Notes: generated by a model not told the origin, from the letters alone. Counted from the first letter of the stretch, positions 17,766 to 26,603 are shown. The stretch: DNA of 64,000 nucleotides from Collinsella sp. TM09-10AT (GCF_003436275.1 NZ_QSOP01000002.1:1-64000), one strand, 5' to 3'. Translations and numbers: made by a program.

Positions 17766-18488
17766 ATGATCAAGAAGGTCATGGAGGACTACAAGGTCCT
17801 GTTGCGGAGCATTCCCGCGGCAACGGTTTCGCTGTTTTTCGTGAGCGTCATCATGATGAACTTGCTGGCCAACAAAGAGCTTATCAGCCTGCCATATCTG
17901 GCGCTCGACTGCGGCTTTGTGGTGAGCTGGGTTTCGTTTTTGTGCCAGGACATGATCTGCAAGCGCTTTGGCGCCAAGGCATCCATCAAAATCTCTATCC
18001 TCGCGCTGCTGGTCAACCTGGCCGTGAGCCTGTGCTTTTGGGCATGCTCGCTCACGCCTGGCATGTGGGGCGCCTACTATGACACGGGCATGATCGAGGT
18101 CAACACCGCCCTTAACGCCACCATCGGCGGCACCTGGTACGTGGTGCTGGGCTCTTCGCTCGCCATGCTCGTTTCTGCCGTGGTCAACTCCACGCTCAAC
18201 CAGTCGCTCGGCCGTGTGCTCAAAAAGAATAACTTTGCGAGCTTTGCCTTCCGCTCCTATGTGTCCACGGGTGTTGGCCAGTTTATCGACAACCTGGTCT
18301 TTGCCATTGTGGTGAGCCACACGTTCTTTGGTTGGACCTGGGTACAGGTCCTTATGTGCTCGCTGACCGGCGCTGTTGCCGAGCTGCTGTGCGAGGTCTT
18401 CCTGAGCCCCGTGGGCTACAAGGTCGTGCGTGGCTGGGAGCGTGAGAATGTGGGCGCCGAGTACCTCGAGCGCCACGCAATCGCCTAA
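17766..18488 (+). CDS. VUT family (YhhQ/COG1738-like) transporter
   Basis: A 240-residue membrane protein with about six helices. The segment STGVGQFIDNLVFAIV near residue 175 is the family's most conserved stretch, and the preceding ...FAFRSYVS and NSTLNQSL match YhhQ-type proteins. Characterised members take up queuosine precursors (preQ0/preQ1); others are annotated as vitamin uptake. Assignment to a substrate is inference. AAAGGAG lies seven bases before the ATG. The SDR gene follows after nine bases, so both are probably one operon. Confidence 0.75.
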   Translation: MIKKVMEDYKVLLRSIPAATVSLFFVSVIMMNLLANKELISLPYLALDCGFVVSWVSFLCQDMICKRFGAKASIKISILALLVNLAVSLCFWACSLTPGMWGAYYDTGMIEVNTALNATIGGTWYVVLGSSLAMLVSAVVNSTLNQSLGRVLKKNNFASFAFRSYVSTGVGQFIDNLVFAIVVSHTFFGWTWVQVLMCSLTGAVAELLCEVFLSPVGYKVVRGWERENVGAEYLERHAIA

Positions 18489-18497
18489 GGAGCAAGT

Positions 18498-19178
18498 ATG
18501 CGGGTTTTGATCACGGGTGCTTCGGGTGGTATTGGAGCCGCGTGCGTGCAGCGCTTTTTGGACGAGGGTCACGAGGTCGTGGGCTTTGATCTGCTGCCGG
18601 CGGCAGTCGAGCACGAGCGCTATCGCCATCTGATCGTTGATGTGCGCGAGCCGGACTCGTTTCCAGACGACCTTGAGCCTCAGGTGATCGTAAACGTTGC
18701 CGGTACGCAAGATTCGGCCGACGACATTGCTGCTAATCTATGTGGCACCATCAACGTGACTGAGCGCTACGCCTTTGTGGGGGAGGGACTTGCCGCCAAG
18801 CCCGCGCCGGCTATCAAATCCGTGGTCAATGTGGGCTCGGCGAGCGGGCATACGGGATCGGAGTTTCCCGCCTATGCTGCCAGCAAGGGCGGCGTTATCG
18901 CCTACACCAAAAACCTTGCAAACCGCTTGGCGCCGCAGGCCATCGCCAACAGTGTGGACCCGGGCGGCGTCATCACGCCGCTCAACCGTTGCGTGATGGA
19001 AGACGAGCATCTGTGGAACCAGATTATGGAGCTCACGCCGCTCAAGCGCTGGGCCAGTGCCCAAGAGATCGCCGAGTGGATCTACTTTGTGGGCGCGACC
19101 AACCGGTTTATGACCGGGCAGAGTCTGCTCATTGACGGTGGCGAGGCCGGCCGCACCCAGTTTATTTGGCCCGAATAG
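18498..19178 (+). CDS. Short-chain dehydrogenase/reductase (SDR)
   Basis: A 226-residue NAD(P)-dependent oxidoreductase. The cofactor motif TGASGGIG is at 6-13, NVAG marks the conserved Asn strand, the catalytic Ser is in VNVGSASG, and YAASKGG supplies the Tyr-x3-Lys pair. The C-terminal FMTGQSLLIDGG is standard for classical SDRs. Here the Asn strand comes early and the central region is slightly shorter than the usual 245-250 residues. The substrate is unknown. AAGGAG is five bases before the start. It is probably co-transcribed with the VUT gene and ends at a strong terminator. Confidence 0.88.
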   Translation: MRVLITGASGGIGAACVQRFLDEGHEVVGFDLLPAAVEHERYRHLIVDVREPDSFPDDLEPQVIVNVAGTQDSADDIAANLCGTINVTERYAFVGEGLAAKPAPAIKSVVNVGSASGHTGSEFPAYAASKGGVIAYTKNLANRLAPQAIANSVDPGGVITPLNRCVMEDEHLWNQIMELTPLKRWASAQEIAEWIYFVGATNRFMTGQSLLIDGGEAGRTQFIWPE

Positions 19179-19180
19179 GA

Positions 19181-19215
19181 AACGCGCCCGACGGAAAGCC
19201 GTCGGGCGCGTTTTT
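19181..19215. terminator. Strong bidirectional intrinsic terminator
   Basis: AACGCGCCCGACGG (19181-19194) pairs with 19199-19212 around AAAG and is followed by a T5 run. It serves the SDR gene (plus) and the convergent ung gene (minus). Confidence 0.9.
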
Positions 19216-19228
19216 GATGTATCGGTTT

Positions 19229-19954
19229 TTAGCCGAGGCAAGTCCAGTTGACGGGGGTCGAGCCGTGCTGTTCGAGTAGCCGATTGGCAGCGGAGAAGGG
19301 GCGCGACCCCATAAAAGCGGGGAGTTCTGCTGTGGCGCGGTTTGCCGAAAGCGGCGAGGGATGCGTAGAGGCCAGGCAGAACTTGCCGGCTGCCTTGCCT
19401 GTGCCGGTCACGGCGAGCTTGCCGTCGACCATCTGCTGGGCAAAGCGGCCCCATGCCAAAAAGACGACCGGCTGGGGCAGCTGACAGCAGCGTTCGATAA
19501 CGTAGTCGGTGAGCGTGCTCCAGCCCAGCTTGGCGTGCGAGTTCGCGGCATGCTCGCGCACGGTGAGCGTCGTGTTAAGGAGTAGGACGCCCTGTTGTGC
19601 CCAGGGGGTTAGGTCTCCCGTGGCGGGAATGGGGCAGTCCAGATCGGCTTTGAGTTCCTTATAGATGTTGCGCAGGCTCGGCGGCAACTTGGTTTGCGTA
19701 GCGGGCACCGAGAACGACAGCCCCATGGCCTGGTTGGGTTCGTGATAGGGGTCCTGGCCCAAGATGACAACCTTGACCTGGTCGGCCGGCGTGTAGGCGA
19801 GGGCATTGAGGATGTCGTCTTGTGCCGGGTAGATGGTCTGCTCGGCACGCAGAAGGGCGATGCGCTCGAGTAGCTGGTTCGTCGTGTCACGTACCGGCTG
19901 CGGCGCATCGCCCAACCAAGTTGCTATGTTGCGGTCGCGAGTTGCGGTGTCCAT
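19229..19954 (-). CDS. ung: Uracil-DNA glycosylase
   Basis: A 241-residue family 1 uracil-DNA glycosylase, removing uracil from DNA as the first step of base excision repair. The water-activating motif GQDPYH is at 66-71 and the minor-groove loop HPSPLS is near 195; LLNTTLTVREH and VFLAWGRFAQ are also standard. AAAGGAG lies four bases before the ATG. It is a single-gene unit. Confidence 0.96.
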   Translation of the reverse strand: MDTATRDRNIATWLGDAPQPVRDTTNQLLERIALLRAEQTIYPAQDDILNALAYTPADQVKVVILGQDPYHEPNQAMGLSFSVPATQTKLPPSLRNIYKELKADLDCPIPATGDLTPWAQQGVLLLNTTLTVREHAANSHAKLGWSTLTDYVIERCCQLPQPVVFLAWGRFAQQMVDGKLAVTGTGKAAGKFCLASTHPSPLSANRATAELPAFMGSRPFSAANRLLEQHGSTPVNWTCLG

Positions 19955-20042
19955 GGAGCTCCTTTAGGGCAGATGCTATGTCGGCATCCATTGTAAAGGC
20001 GCACCGGTTGCCTGTATGTCGCGGCTGTATGAGGAGTGGGGT

Positions 20043-20945
20043 CTACGAGACGTGCTCGGGCGCTGCCGCCATATGAGCATGCCCATGTGCGCGAAAGCGC
20101 GGAAGCTCGACAGTTGCCACCATGACGCCGGTGAGGATGAGGGCAGCGCCAAGGAAGGCGATGGGGCTCAGGACCTCGCCGACCAGGAAAAACGAGAAGA
20201 CGGCGGAGCAGACCGGCTCGAGCGAGAAGGCGAAGCCAGTGGTTTCGGCAGGTACGTGGGGCTGTACGAGCGTCTGGGTGATAAAGCCGTAGGCAGAGCA
20301 GATGAGTGCGAGCGCAACGATAACGACGATCTCGCTCGGCGTGCTGGGAAGCGTGAAGCCGCCAAAGGTAAATGCGGCGATACCCGAGAACAAGCCGCCG
20401 AAGCCCAGCTGCCAAACGCCCAGAGCCAACGGATCGACTTCTTCGACAAAGCGCTTGGCGATGATAATGTGACCGGCATAGATAAAGGCCGAGAGCAGCA
20501 TGATGATCGCGCCAGGATTCAGGCTGGTAAAGTCGGCGCCCGAGAGCAGCAACATGCCGCAGGTGACGATGGCGGTGCCGATGAGCACCTTGCGCTCGGG
20601 GGCGCGATGCAGCAGGGCTGCGTTGGCAAACGGCACGATCACGACCGTCAGGCTCTGCAAAAAGCCGGCGGTGGAGGCGGAGGTGAGGCTGGAGCCCAGG
20701 CACATGCAGGTGATTTCGGTTGCCATGATGGCGCCGATGATGGCGGCGCGGACCATCAGGTCACGGTTGATGCGCACCGCGTGCTTGTGGAAGAGCAGCA
20801 GGCAGGCCGCAAAGGCGATGATGCAGCGCAGCGCGACGATGCTCGTGGCGTTCATGCTGTCCATGCCGATTTTCATGAGGGGGTACGAAAAGCCCCATGC
20901 GACGGGAACGGAAAATGAGAGCGCGATTGCTTTTTTGCGATCCAT
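20043..20945 (-). CDS. EamA/DMT-superfamily transporter
   Basis: A 300-residue ten-helix transporter with two EamA repeats: VAWGFSYPLMKIGMDSM in the first and LALGVWQLGFGGLFSG in the second. The C-terminal tail is His-rich (RAHGHAHMAAAPEHVS), which is unusual. AAAAGGAG is five bases before the ATG. The LysR gene is divergent across 158 bases and is the likely regulator. The substrate is unknown. Confidence 0.85.
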   Translation of the reverse strand: MDRKKAIALSFSVPVAWGFSYPLMKIGMDSMNATSIVALRCIIAFAACLLLFHKHAVRINRDLMVRAAIIGAIMATEITCMCLGSSLTSASTAGFLQSLTVVIVPFANAALLHRAPERKVLIGTAIVTCGMLLLSGADFTSLNPGAIIMLLSAFIYAGHIIIAKRFVEEVDPLALGVWQLGFGGLFSGIAAFTFGGFTLPSTPSEIVVIVALALICSAYGFITQTLVQPHVPAETTGFAFSLEPVCSAVFSFFLVGEVLSPIAFLGAALILTGVMVATVELPRFRAHGHAHMAAAPEHVS

Positions 20946-21103
20946 GGGACTCCTTTTGTTACAGAACGGTTTCGCAAAAAGGATTCTGCTCCCAGATATG
21001 GATGTAGTAAAGCGAATGTATCTTCAGTATGATTAAGAAATACTAATGTTGGAAGAAAAAGCCCTGGCAAAACGTTTTACGGCTACATCGATGTGGAGGT
21101 ACG

Positions 21104-21970
21104 ATGGCATCGCGGTATCAGATTGTTTGTATGGTGGTCGATCACGGCAGTCTTAAGAGTGCCGCCGACGAGCTGGGCTATACGCAAAGTGCGGTAAGCC
21201 AGGCCGTCAAGGCGCTCGAGCGCGAGCTGGGCACCACGATTATCGAGCGCGGCAAGCAGGGTGTCTCGCTTACGCGCGACGGTAAGCAGTATCTGCCGTA
21301 TCTGCGCCAGATCGTAACTGCCGAGGCCGAGCTCGAGGGCAAACGCCAGGAGTTGCTGGGACTCTCCTCGACCGATATTCGCATTGCGACGTTTACCAAC
21401 GTGAGCCGTACCGTGTTGCCGCGCGTGATTCGCGACTTTGGGGCCCTGCACCCGGGCGTGCACTTTACCCTCAAGCAGGGCGATTACACGCGCAACGCCC
21501 AGTGGGTGCACGATGGCGTGGTTGACTTTTGCTTTACGGCGCGCGGATTTACCGCGGGGCTCGAGAAGCGCGTGGTCTATCACGACGAGTTGGTGGCGCT
21601 GCTGCCGACCGCGCATCCGCTGACGGCAAAGGAAAAGGTGACGCTCGCCGACCTGGCGTCCGAGCCGTTTGTGCTGCTGGACGAGGGCGAGCAGAGCCTG
21701 GTGCTCGATGCGTTTGCCGCGCATGGGCTGTCGCCGCACGTGACGAGTGAGGTCACCGACGACTACACCATCATGGCGATGGTGGAGGAGGGCCTAGGCG
21801 TGAGCATGCTGTATCGCCGTACCGTCGAGGGCATGCAGGCCGATATTCGCGTACGTCCCATCGTGCATGCCCCCTCGCGCGACGTAGTGGCGGCCTGGCG
21901 CAGCTGGGACACCATGCCTATCGCCACGAGGCACTTTATCGACTATATGAGCTCGCATATTGTCAATTAA
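21104..21970 (+). CDS. LysR family transcriptional regulator
   Basis: A 288-residue LysR protein. The winged helix (about 1-60) reads MVVDHGSLKSAADELGYTQ and SAVSQAVKALERELGTTI, with the effector-binding domain from about 85 (STDIRIATFTNVSRTVLPR). It is divergent from the EamA transporter gene, the classic LysR arrangement. The intergenic space holds AT-rich sequence around 21025-21060 that could include the operator, but no clear T-N11-A palindrome stood out. GGAGG lies eight bases before the ATG. Confidence 0.9.
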   Translation: MASRYQIVCMVVDHGSLKSAADELGYTQSAVSQAVKALERELGTTIIERGKQGVSLTRDGKQYLPYLRQIVTAEAELEGKRQELLGLSSTDIRIATFTNVSRTVLPRVIRDFGALHPGVHFTLKQGDYTRNAQWVHDGVVDFCFTARGFTAGLEKRVVYHDELVALLPTAHPLTAKEKVTLADLASEPFVLLDEGEQSLVLDAFAAHGLSPHVTSEVTDDYTIMAMVEEGLGVSMLYRRTVEGMQADIRVRPIVHAPSRDVVAAWRSWDTMPIATRHFIDYMSSHIVN

Positions 21971-21997
21971 TGACTGGCGTGACGTTGAGCGTGGTGA

Positions 21998-23380
21998 TTA
22001 GCGGGCTGTCGCTTTGGCTTGTGCTAGACGGTAGGTGCGTGCCGGGTGGCAAAGTAGCACCGCCACGACCATAAAGAATGCTGTGGTGCCCAGGCTGATG
22101 GGGTAGACCATCATGATGTTCGCAAAGGTGCGGAAGTGCGGGAACACGCAGAATACCCAATAGAAGCGGATGCCGCAGACGCAGATCATGGTGATAAGGG
22201 CGGGCATGAGCGAGATGCCAAAGCCGCGCAGGTAACCGGACATGTTTTCGTAGAACATGCTAAAGGCGTACGCCGGGAAGATCGAACACACGCGTATATA
22301 GCCGATCGAGACGATGTTGGGATCGCTGTTGAACAGCGCCAGGATCTCGCGTCCCAGACCGACGATGATGACGATGGTGGTGAGCGCAACGATGCCGCCT
22401 TCAACCAGGCAAACCTTGAGCGTCTTGGTGCAACGGTCGATCTGGCGAGCGCCGTGGTTTTGTCCCACAAAGGTGGTGCAGGCCTGGCTAAAGCTGTTGA
22501 GCAGGTTGTAGCACACATACTCTAGGCTCATGGCGGCGCTGGATGCCGCCATGACCTCAGTACCCAGGCTGTTGATGGCGGACTGGATGATGATGTTGGC
22601 GACGGCAAAGACGGCGCTTTGGATGCCGGCAGGCAGGCCTATTCTGACAATGCGTTTGAGGGCGACGGGGTCGATGGTCAGGTCGCCCAGGGTGACACGA
22701 ACGACGGAGTCGGTCTTGAGCAGGCGGACAAAGAGCGTGACGGCGCTGACGGTGTAGGCGATGGCAGTGGCGATGGCGACGCCCGCCACACCCCAGTGGA
22801 GCACGGGGACAAAGATGAGGTCCAGGCCAATGTTGAGGACGGTGGACACGGCAAGCGCCTGCAGCGGCATACGGGTGATGCCGACGGAGCGGAAGATTGC
22901 GGCCTCAAAGTTGTAGAGCAAGATCGAGGGCATGCTGAGTAAAAAGACGCGCAGGTAAAGCGATGCAAGCGGCATAGTTTCGGCAGGGACATTGAGCGCG
23001 GTGAGCATGGGCTCGGCAAAGATCTCACCCAGCGCGATGACGACAAAGCCCACGAGTGCCATCAGAATCGAGGTATGGACGGCGCGCTTGACCATGTTCT
23101 GATCGTTGCGGCCGATGGCGTTGGCGATGACCACGTTGGAGCCAAGCGACAGCCCAATAAACAGGTTGATCATAAGACTGGTAAGCGGAACATTGGAGCC
23201 GACCGCCGCCATGGCGAGGGTCCCCTGGTCGCCCGAGAAGTTACCGATGATGACCGTGGCGATGAGGTTCGACAGCTGCTCAAGGATGCTCGTGGCGGCG
23301 ACGGGAAAGGCGAACAGGGGAATATTGCGCCACAGCGAGCCGGTGGTCATGTCAATGTGCCTAGATGCGGTATCAGCCAT
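21998..23380 (-). CDS. MATE family efflux transporter
   Basis: A 460-residue twelve-helix transporter of the DinF/NorM-like MATE group. The opening (DMTTGSLWRNIPLFAFPVA) and the second-half repeat (LKRIVRIGLPAGIQSAVFA, then FVGQNHGARQIDRCTK) are diagnostic. These proteins export cationic drugs or metabolites by Na+ or H+ antiport. It converges on the LysR gene with 27 bases between and has no visible terminator there. Upstream, a 12-base unit TATGCTCTTTCG is repeated twice in tandem (23398-23421). Confidence 0.92.
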   Translation of the reverse strand: MADTASRHIDMTTGSLWRNIPLFAFPVAATSILEQLSNLIATVIIGNFSGDQGTLAMAAVGSNVPLTSLMINLFIGLSLGSNVVIANAIGRNDQNMVKRAVHTSILMALVGFVVIALGEIFAEPMLTALNVPAETMPLASLYLRVFLLSMPSILLYNFEAAIFRSVGITRMPLQALAVSTVLNIGLDLIFVPVLHWGVAGVAIATAIAYTVSAVTLFVRLLKTDSVVRVTLGDLTIDPVALKRIVRIGLPAGIQSAVFAVANIIIQSAINSLGTEVMAASSAAMSLEYVCYNLLNSFSQACTTFVGQNHGARQIDRCTKTLKVCLVEGGIVALTTIVIIVGLGREILALFNSDPNIVSIGYIRVCSIFPAYAFSMFYENMSGYLRGFGISLMPALITMICVCGIRFYWVFCVFPHFRTFANIMMVYPISLGTTAFFMVVAVLLCHPARTYRLAQAKATAR

Positions 23381-23397
23381 ACGCTCTCAATCTCTAA

Positions 23398-23421
23398 TAT
23401 GCTCTTTCGTATGCTCTTTCG
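23398..23421. repeat. 12-bp tandem repeat upstream of MATE gene
   Basis: TATGCTCTTTCG occurs twice head to tail. It lies in the untranslated leader or promoter of the MATE gene and may be a regulator site. Confidence 0.7.
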
Positions 23422-23453
23422 TGCTTATTTGCGCAGACGATGATACTCCTAAT

Positions 23454-23486
23454 CGACTAGTCATTTAAGAACGTCCCCAATGACTA
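23454..23486. repeat. Family A GGGGAC palindrome, second copy
   Basis: Reverse complement of 10176-10208 with one difference over 33 bases. On the minus strand CTAGTCATT and AATGACTAG form the stem around a GGGGACGTTCTT core. It sits between the divergent MATE and RlmA-like genes. Confidence 0.85.
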
Positions 23487-23502
23487 GGTGGGGAAGGCGT
23501 GC

Positions 23503-23508
23503 GACAAT
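23503..23508 (+). promoter_or_regulatory. Putative -10 box of the RlmA-like gene
   Basis: GACAAT followed by GG, 35 bases before the start. It lies 16 bases after the family A palindrome, which would overlap the -35 region. Confidence 0.4.
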
Positions 23509-23543
23509 GGTGGGCGTTGTGTTGTCCGCGCTAAGGAGTTGCC

Positions 23544-24359
23544 ATGTTGTTGTGTCCCGTTTGCCATGAACCGTTGGTGGACGACGAGCGCGGTGCCGCA
23601 TGCGCGGGCGGACACCGATTTGACCGTGCGCGCGAGGGCTATCTATATCTGCTGCGCTCGTCTAAGAGCGGCGATTCCATGGGCGATCCCAAGTCGCAGG
23701 CGCGCAGCCGTCGTGACTTTCTGAACCGTGGATACTACGCGCCGTTGCGCGATGCGATGGTCGAGCTGGTGCGCGAGCGGGTGTCCGGGCGTTTGGCGTC
23801 TGCGGACGCTCCCGTGACCTTGCTCGATATTTGCTGCGGCGAGGGCTACTACACGAGCGCCATGGGTGCGGTGCCGGGCGTGGAGGCTTTCGGGTTCGAC
23901 TTGGGCAAAGAGATGGTGCGCCTGGCCGCCAAGCGCGGCGATGCGACCTACTTCGTGGCCAACATGAAGGCTATCCCCGTGGCCGATGGCGCCTTCGATA
24001 TGGTGACCGAGCTCTTTGCCCCCTTTAACGAGCGCGAATTTGCCCGCGTGCTGGCGCCCGAGGGCTCGCTCTACACCGTGGTGCCGGGTGCTCGGCATCT
24101 GTTTGGGCTCAAGGAGGTGCTCTACGACACGCCATATCTCAACGATGAGAAGCTGCCGAAGACGACCGAGCTCGAGTTGGTGGGAACGCAACGGGTATCT
24201 GCGAACATTACGCTCCAGACGCAGGCCGACATCGAGGCAGTGTTCCAGATGACGCCGTACTACTACCGCACGCGCCCTGCCGATAAAGAGCGCCTGGCAA
24301 ACCTGGACACCCTTCAGACCGATATCGACTTCATCATTGCCGAGTACCGTCACAGCTAA
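23544..24359 (+). CDS. RlmA-like 23S rRNA (guanine-N1) methyltransferase
   Basis: A 271-residue SAM-dependent methyltransferase. The N-terminus is a zinc-binding module with Cys4, Cys7, Cys20 and His24, followed by FDRAREGYLYLLRS, as in RlmA. The SAM motif is LLDICCGEGYYT (about 92-103). The family methylates N1 of G745 (RlmA-I) or G748 (RlmA-II) in helix 35 of 23S rRNA; the latter affects tylosin sensitivity. Which guanine is used here cannot be told. AAGGAG is five bases before the ATG. Its last 19 codons and the 3' flank were duplicated at 30766-30922. Confidence 0.85.
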   Translation: MLLCPVCHEPLVDDERGAACAGGHRFDRAREGYLYLLRSSKSGDSMGDPKSQARSRRDFLNRGYYAPLRDAMVELVRERVSGRLASADAPVTLLDICCGEGYYTSAMGAVPGVEAFGFDLGKEMVRLAAKRGDATYFVANMKAIPVADGAFDMVTELFAPFNEREFARVLAPEGSLYTVVPGARHLFGLKEVLYDTPYLNDEKLPKTTELELVGTQRVSANITLQTQADIEAVFQMTPYYYRTRPADKERLANLDTLQTDIDFIIAEYRHS

Positions 24360-24362
24360 CAA

Positions 24363-24396
24363 CTTGCCAAAAAGGGACAGGTTTATTTTGGCAGGT
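24363..24396. repeat. Family B GGGACAG palindrome
   Basis: TGCCAAAA (24365-24372) pairs with TTTTGGCA (24386-24393) around AGGGACAGGTTTA. It lies directly after the stop codon of the RlmA-like gene and just before the terminator. Confidence 0.85.
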
Positions 24397-24413
24397 TTTA
24401 TCTGGGCAAACGT

Positions 24414-24451
24414 AAAGGGCCGACCGCGGAGATGCGCGATCGGCCCTTTTT
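24414..24451 (+). terminator. Intrinsic terminator of the RlmA-like gene
   Basis: AAAGGGCCGA followed by CCGCG pairs with CGCG followed by ATCGGCCCTTT, with a T5 end. A second copy exists at about 30876-30913. Confidence 0.8.
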
Positions 24452-24487
24452 AGTTGCTTGGCTACAAAGGTTATGAGAAGCGAGCGC

Positions 24488-24889
24488 TTACAGGCGGTCC
24501 TTGTTCTCGGCCTTAATGTCGTGTGCCTGCTGAATAAAGAACAGGTCGTACACCACGATGACAAAGGCGCCAAAGTTGATGGCGTCGCCGCCAAACGCGG
24601 GAAGCGTGAGCACGGCCTGCGCAATCGTGGCGATTGCGGCGACGATGCCGAGCTTAAACGCACCATCCACCTGCGAAGGCTTGTTGGCGCCCTTGATGCC
24701 CGCAACACCTGCGGCAAGATCGACAAGACCCTTGATGACAAGTACGGCCGCGGCGAGCATGGCGTTCGACCCGTACGTGGAATCGAGGCTGCCCTTGGCG
24801 ATGCCGACGCCGGCGATGACGAGGCTGGCGATGCCCAAAACAAAGTAAATGAGGGCAAGGACTTTGAGTGTCTTGCGAGTGTAGCTCAT
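24488..24889 (-). CDS. Small four-helix membrane protein, paralogue of 26205-26603
   Basis: A 133-residue protein of unknown function with four predicted transmembrane helices and short loops, ending in a charged tail (DIKAENKDRL). The start (SYTRKTLKVLALIYFVLGIAS) closely parallels that of the gene at 26205-26603 (SNNRKVLKVMSIIYLLGGVFS), so the two are paralogues. The frame is open from 25024, but Met at 24889 has AAAGGA six bases upstream and matches the paralogue's start. The two paralogues bracket a LysR gene. I do not recognise a named family. Confidence 0.75.
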   Translation of the reverse strand: MSYTRKTLKVLALIYFVLGIASLVIAGVGIAKGSLDSTYGSNAMLAAAVLVIKGLVDLAAGVAGIKGANKPSQVDGAFKLGIVAAIATIAQAVLTLPAFGGDAINFGAFVIVVYDLFFIQQAHDIKAENKDRL

Positions 24890-24939
24890 GGCTGGTCCTT
24901 TCGAAGTGGACATGACGTATTTGATGCGCATGCATGGCG

Positions 24940-25017
24940 CATGTCGCGAAGCATATTGTAATTCAACAAGGCGCTGCGTACGTTCATCCAATAGTTGAAC
25001 GCTCCGTTCGCGACATG
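24940..25017. repeat. Nested inverted repeats in an intergenic region
   Basis: CATGTCGCGAA (24940-24950) pairs with TTCGCGACATG (25007-25017), and within it TTCAAC (24962-24967) pairs with GTTGAA (24994-24999). It lies between the divergent membrane-protein and LysR genes and could be an operator pair or a long imperfect hairpin. Confidence 0.75.
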
Positions 25018-25081
25018 CCGGCACTTGCGTTGTGCTAGGTTTTTACTTAACTGGATCATACTGTGCATTTATTTGAGGTGA

Positions 25082-26020
25082 ATGGTGAATATCAAGCAGG
25101 TTGGCTATTTTATCGCCGTATTTGAGACGAAGAGTTTTACCGCTGCGGCACACCAGTGCAACGTGACCGTCCAGGCCATTTCCAAGTCAATTAGCGAGCT
25201 CGAGCAGTTGTTTAACGTTCAGTTTTTTGAGCGTGGAAATAGTGGCGTAAAGCCGATTCGGGCCGGCCGCAGCTTTTATGCCAAGGCTCGCCACGCCGTC
25301 GAGGCGTATCGAGAGGTTGAAAGCTTTGACCCGTCTGGATGTGACCTGACCGTCCTGTCGGCCTCTGGGGCACAGGTGATGCCGGAGCTCTCGATTGGCC
25401 TGTGCGTTCCCGCACTCGATAACGACGATAAGCTATATAAGGGGTTGTCTGCGCTTATCATGCGTGGCGCCCGCGTGCGCGTGAAGTTCTGTACCGTGCA
25501 TCCCGGAATTGCCCAGCAGGAGCTCGAGCAGGGCGACCTCGACGCCTTGCTTACGGTGGGCACATATGACAATACCACTGATGATTGCGAGCAGCTGGGA
25601 ACCTTGCCCACGGGTATTGTCGTCGCCGCCGACCATCCGTTCGCTAAGAGGCCTTTTGTGACTGTGGCTGATCTGGGTTCATATCCGGCAGGGCAGTCGG
25701 CTGCGTTTGATAACTTTAATAATTCGATTTTTTGGCAGTACGAAAGCCGCGGTGTCCTTGGTGAGACGCGCGTTATCGATGGTCCCGCTCAATTTGGGTC
25801 GTTTTTGGCGGCAGAGCACGGCTTTTTCTTAAATGCGATTCTTCCCGTTCCCGGCCAGATTGCTAGCGGGTTCGAGGTTGTCCCCATTGTGGGTGAAGGG
25901 GCCCTGACAGTTCCGGTATGCTTGGTTTCCCTTAAAGATGAAAAGCCCCAAGCTTATCACGTCGTAGAAAATTACTTGATTCGCATGGTAGGTTGCGCCA
26001 ACGGGTCCGCTGCTCGCTAG
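25082..26020 (+). CDS. LysR family transcriptional regulator
   Basis: A 312-residue LysR-type protein. The helix-turn-helix includes FETKSFTAAAHQCNVT and VQAISKSISELEQLFNV. The linker and ligand domain are less typical (PSGCDLTVLSASGAQVMPE), with a Gln-rich ELEQGDLDALLTVG strand. GAGGTG lies just before the ATG; a GTG one codon later is also possible. It is divergent from the small membrane protein at 24488 and convergent with its paralogue at 26205, so those two genes are natural candidate targets. Confidence 0.85.
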   Translation: MVNIKQVGYFIAVFETKSFTAAAHQCNVTVQAISKSISELEQLFNVQFFERGNSGVKPIRAGRSFYAKARHAVEAYREVESFDPSGCDLTVLSASGAQVMPELSIGLCVPALDNDDKLYKGLSALIMRGARVRVKFCTVHPGIAQQELEQGDLDALLTVGTYDNTTDDCEQLGTLPTGIVVAADHPFAKRPFVTVADLGSYPAGQSAAFDNFNNSIFWQYESRGVLGETRVIDGPAQFGSFLAAEHGFFLNAILPVPGQIASGFEVVPIVGEGALTVPVCLVSLKDEKPQAYHVVENYLIRMVGCANGSAAR

Positions 26021-26065
26021 CATATCCTTCGATACGCTCGTCGCTGTCAGCTCGGCTGCCTGACA

Positions 26066-26106
26066 ACATGCTGTCGATTGTGCCGGTGCCGCACTCGACA
26101 GCATGT
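26066..26106. repeat. 12-bp inverted repeat with 17-nt loop
   Basis: ACATGCTGTCGA (26066-26077) pairs perfectly with TCGACAGCATGT (26095-26106). GTGC/GCAC inside the loop extends the stem past a two-base bulge. It lies just after the LysR gene and before its terminator. The loop length matches the element at 70-124 but the sequences are unrelated. Confidence 0.8.
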
Positions 26107-26125
26107 AAGCGCCATTCATAGCAGG

Positions 26126-26171
26126 CCGCCCTCCGTTTCTCGTCTGTCTGAGAAACGGAGGGCGGTTTTTT
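26126..26171. terminator. Strong intrinsic terminator
   Basis: CCGCCCTCCGTTTCTC (26126-26141) pairs with 26150-26165, followed by T6 on the plus strand. It ends the LysR transcript and may also stop the convergent gene. Confidence 0.9.
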
Positions 26172-26204
26172 ATGCGTGGCGCTTTGTACAGTTGGACCCG
26201 ATGC

Positions 26205-26603
26205 CTAGCTCAGGCGCTCCTGATTTTCCTTTTTAACGCGGTTAGCAAAAACGAAGTACACGGCACTTATGACCACGGCGGTTACATCGGTGGCGCTGGT
26301 GCCGACTCCGCCCAAGAAGGGCTCGGAAAGCAGCAGGCTCACAACGGCGCATACCAGGCAAATGATAGCCCAGACCCAAACGATACCAATCTTGCTGGGG
26401 TTATTTGAGGCACGGATGCCCAACGCGGCAGCGATGATTTCGATGACGCCCATCACGATGACGACAACGCTGTAAACCGAGAGGTCGCCGCTGGCGTCGC
26501 TCGAAGCCGACGTGAGCGCTAACGCGCCTGCGGCGATGCTGAAAACACCTCCCAATAAATAGATGATGGACATGACCTTTAGGACTTTACGGTTGTTGCT
26601 CAT
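26205..26603 (-). CDS. Small four-helix membrane protein, paralogue of 24488-24889
   Basis: A 132-residue membrane protein with four predicted helices and a charged C-terminus (NRVKKENQERLS) like that of its paralogue. Function is unknown. Its AAAGGAACT ribosome-binding region precedes the ATG. The second helix pair contains IVMGVIEIIAAALGIRASN, parallel to VIKGLVDLAAGVAGIKGAN in the paralogue, which confirms common origin. Confidence 0.75.
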   Translation of the reverse strand: MSNNRKVLKVMSIIYLLGGVFSIAAGALALTSASSDASGDLSVYSVVVIVMGVIEIIAAALGIRASNNPSKIGIVWVWAIICLVCAVVSLLLSEPFLGGVGTSATDVTAVVISAVYFVFANRVKKENQERLS

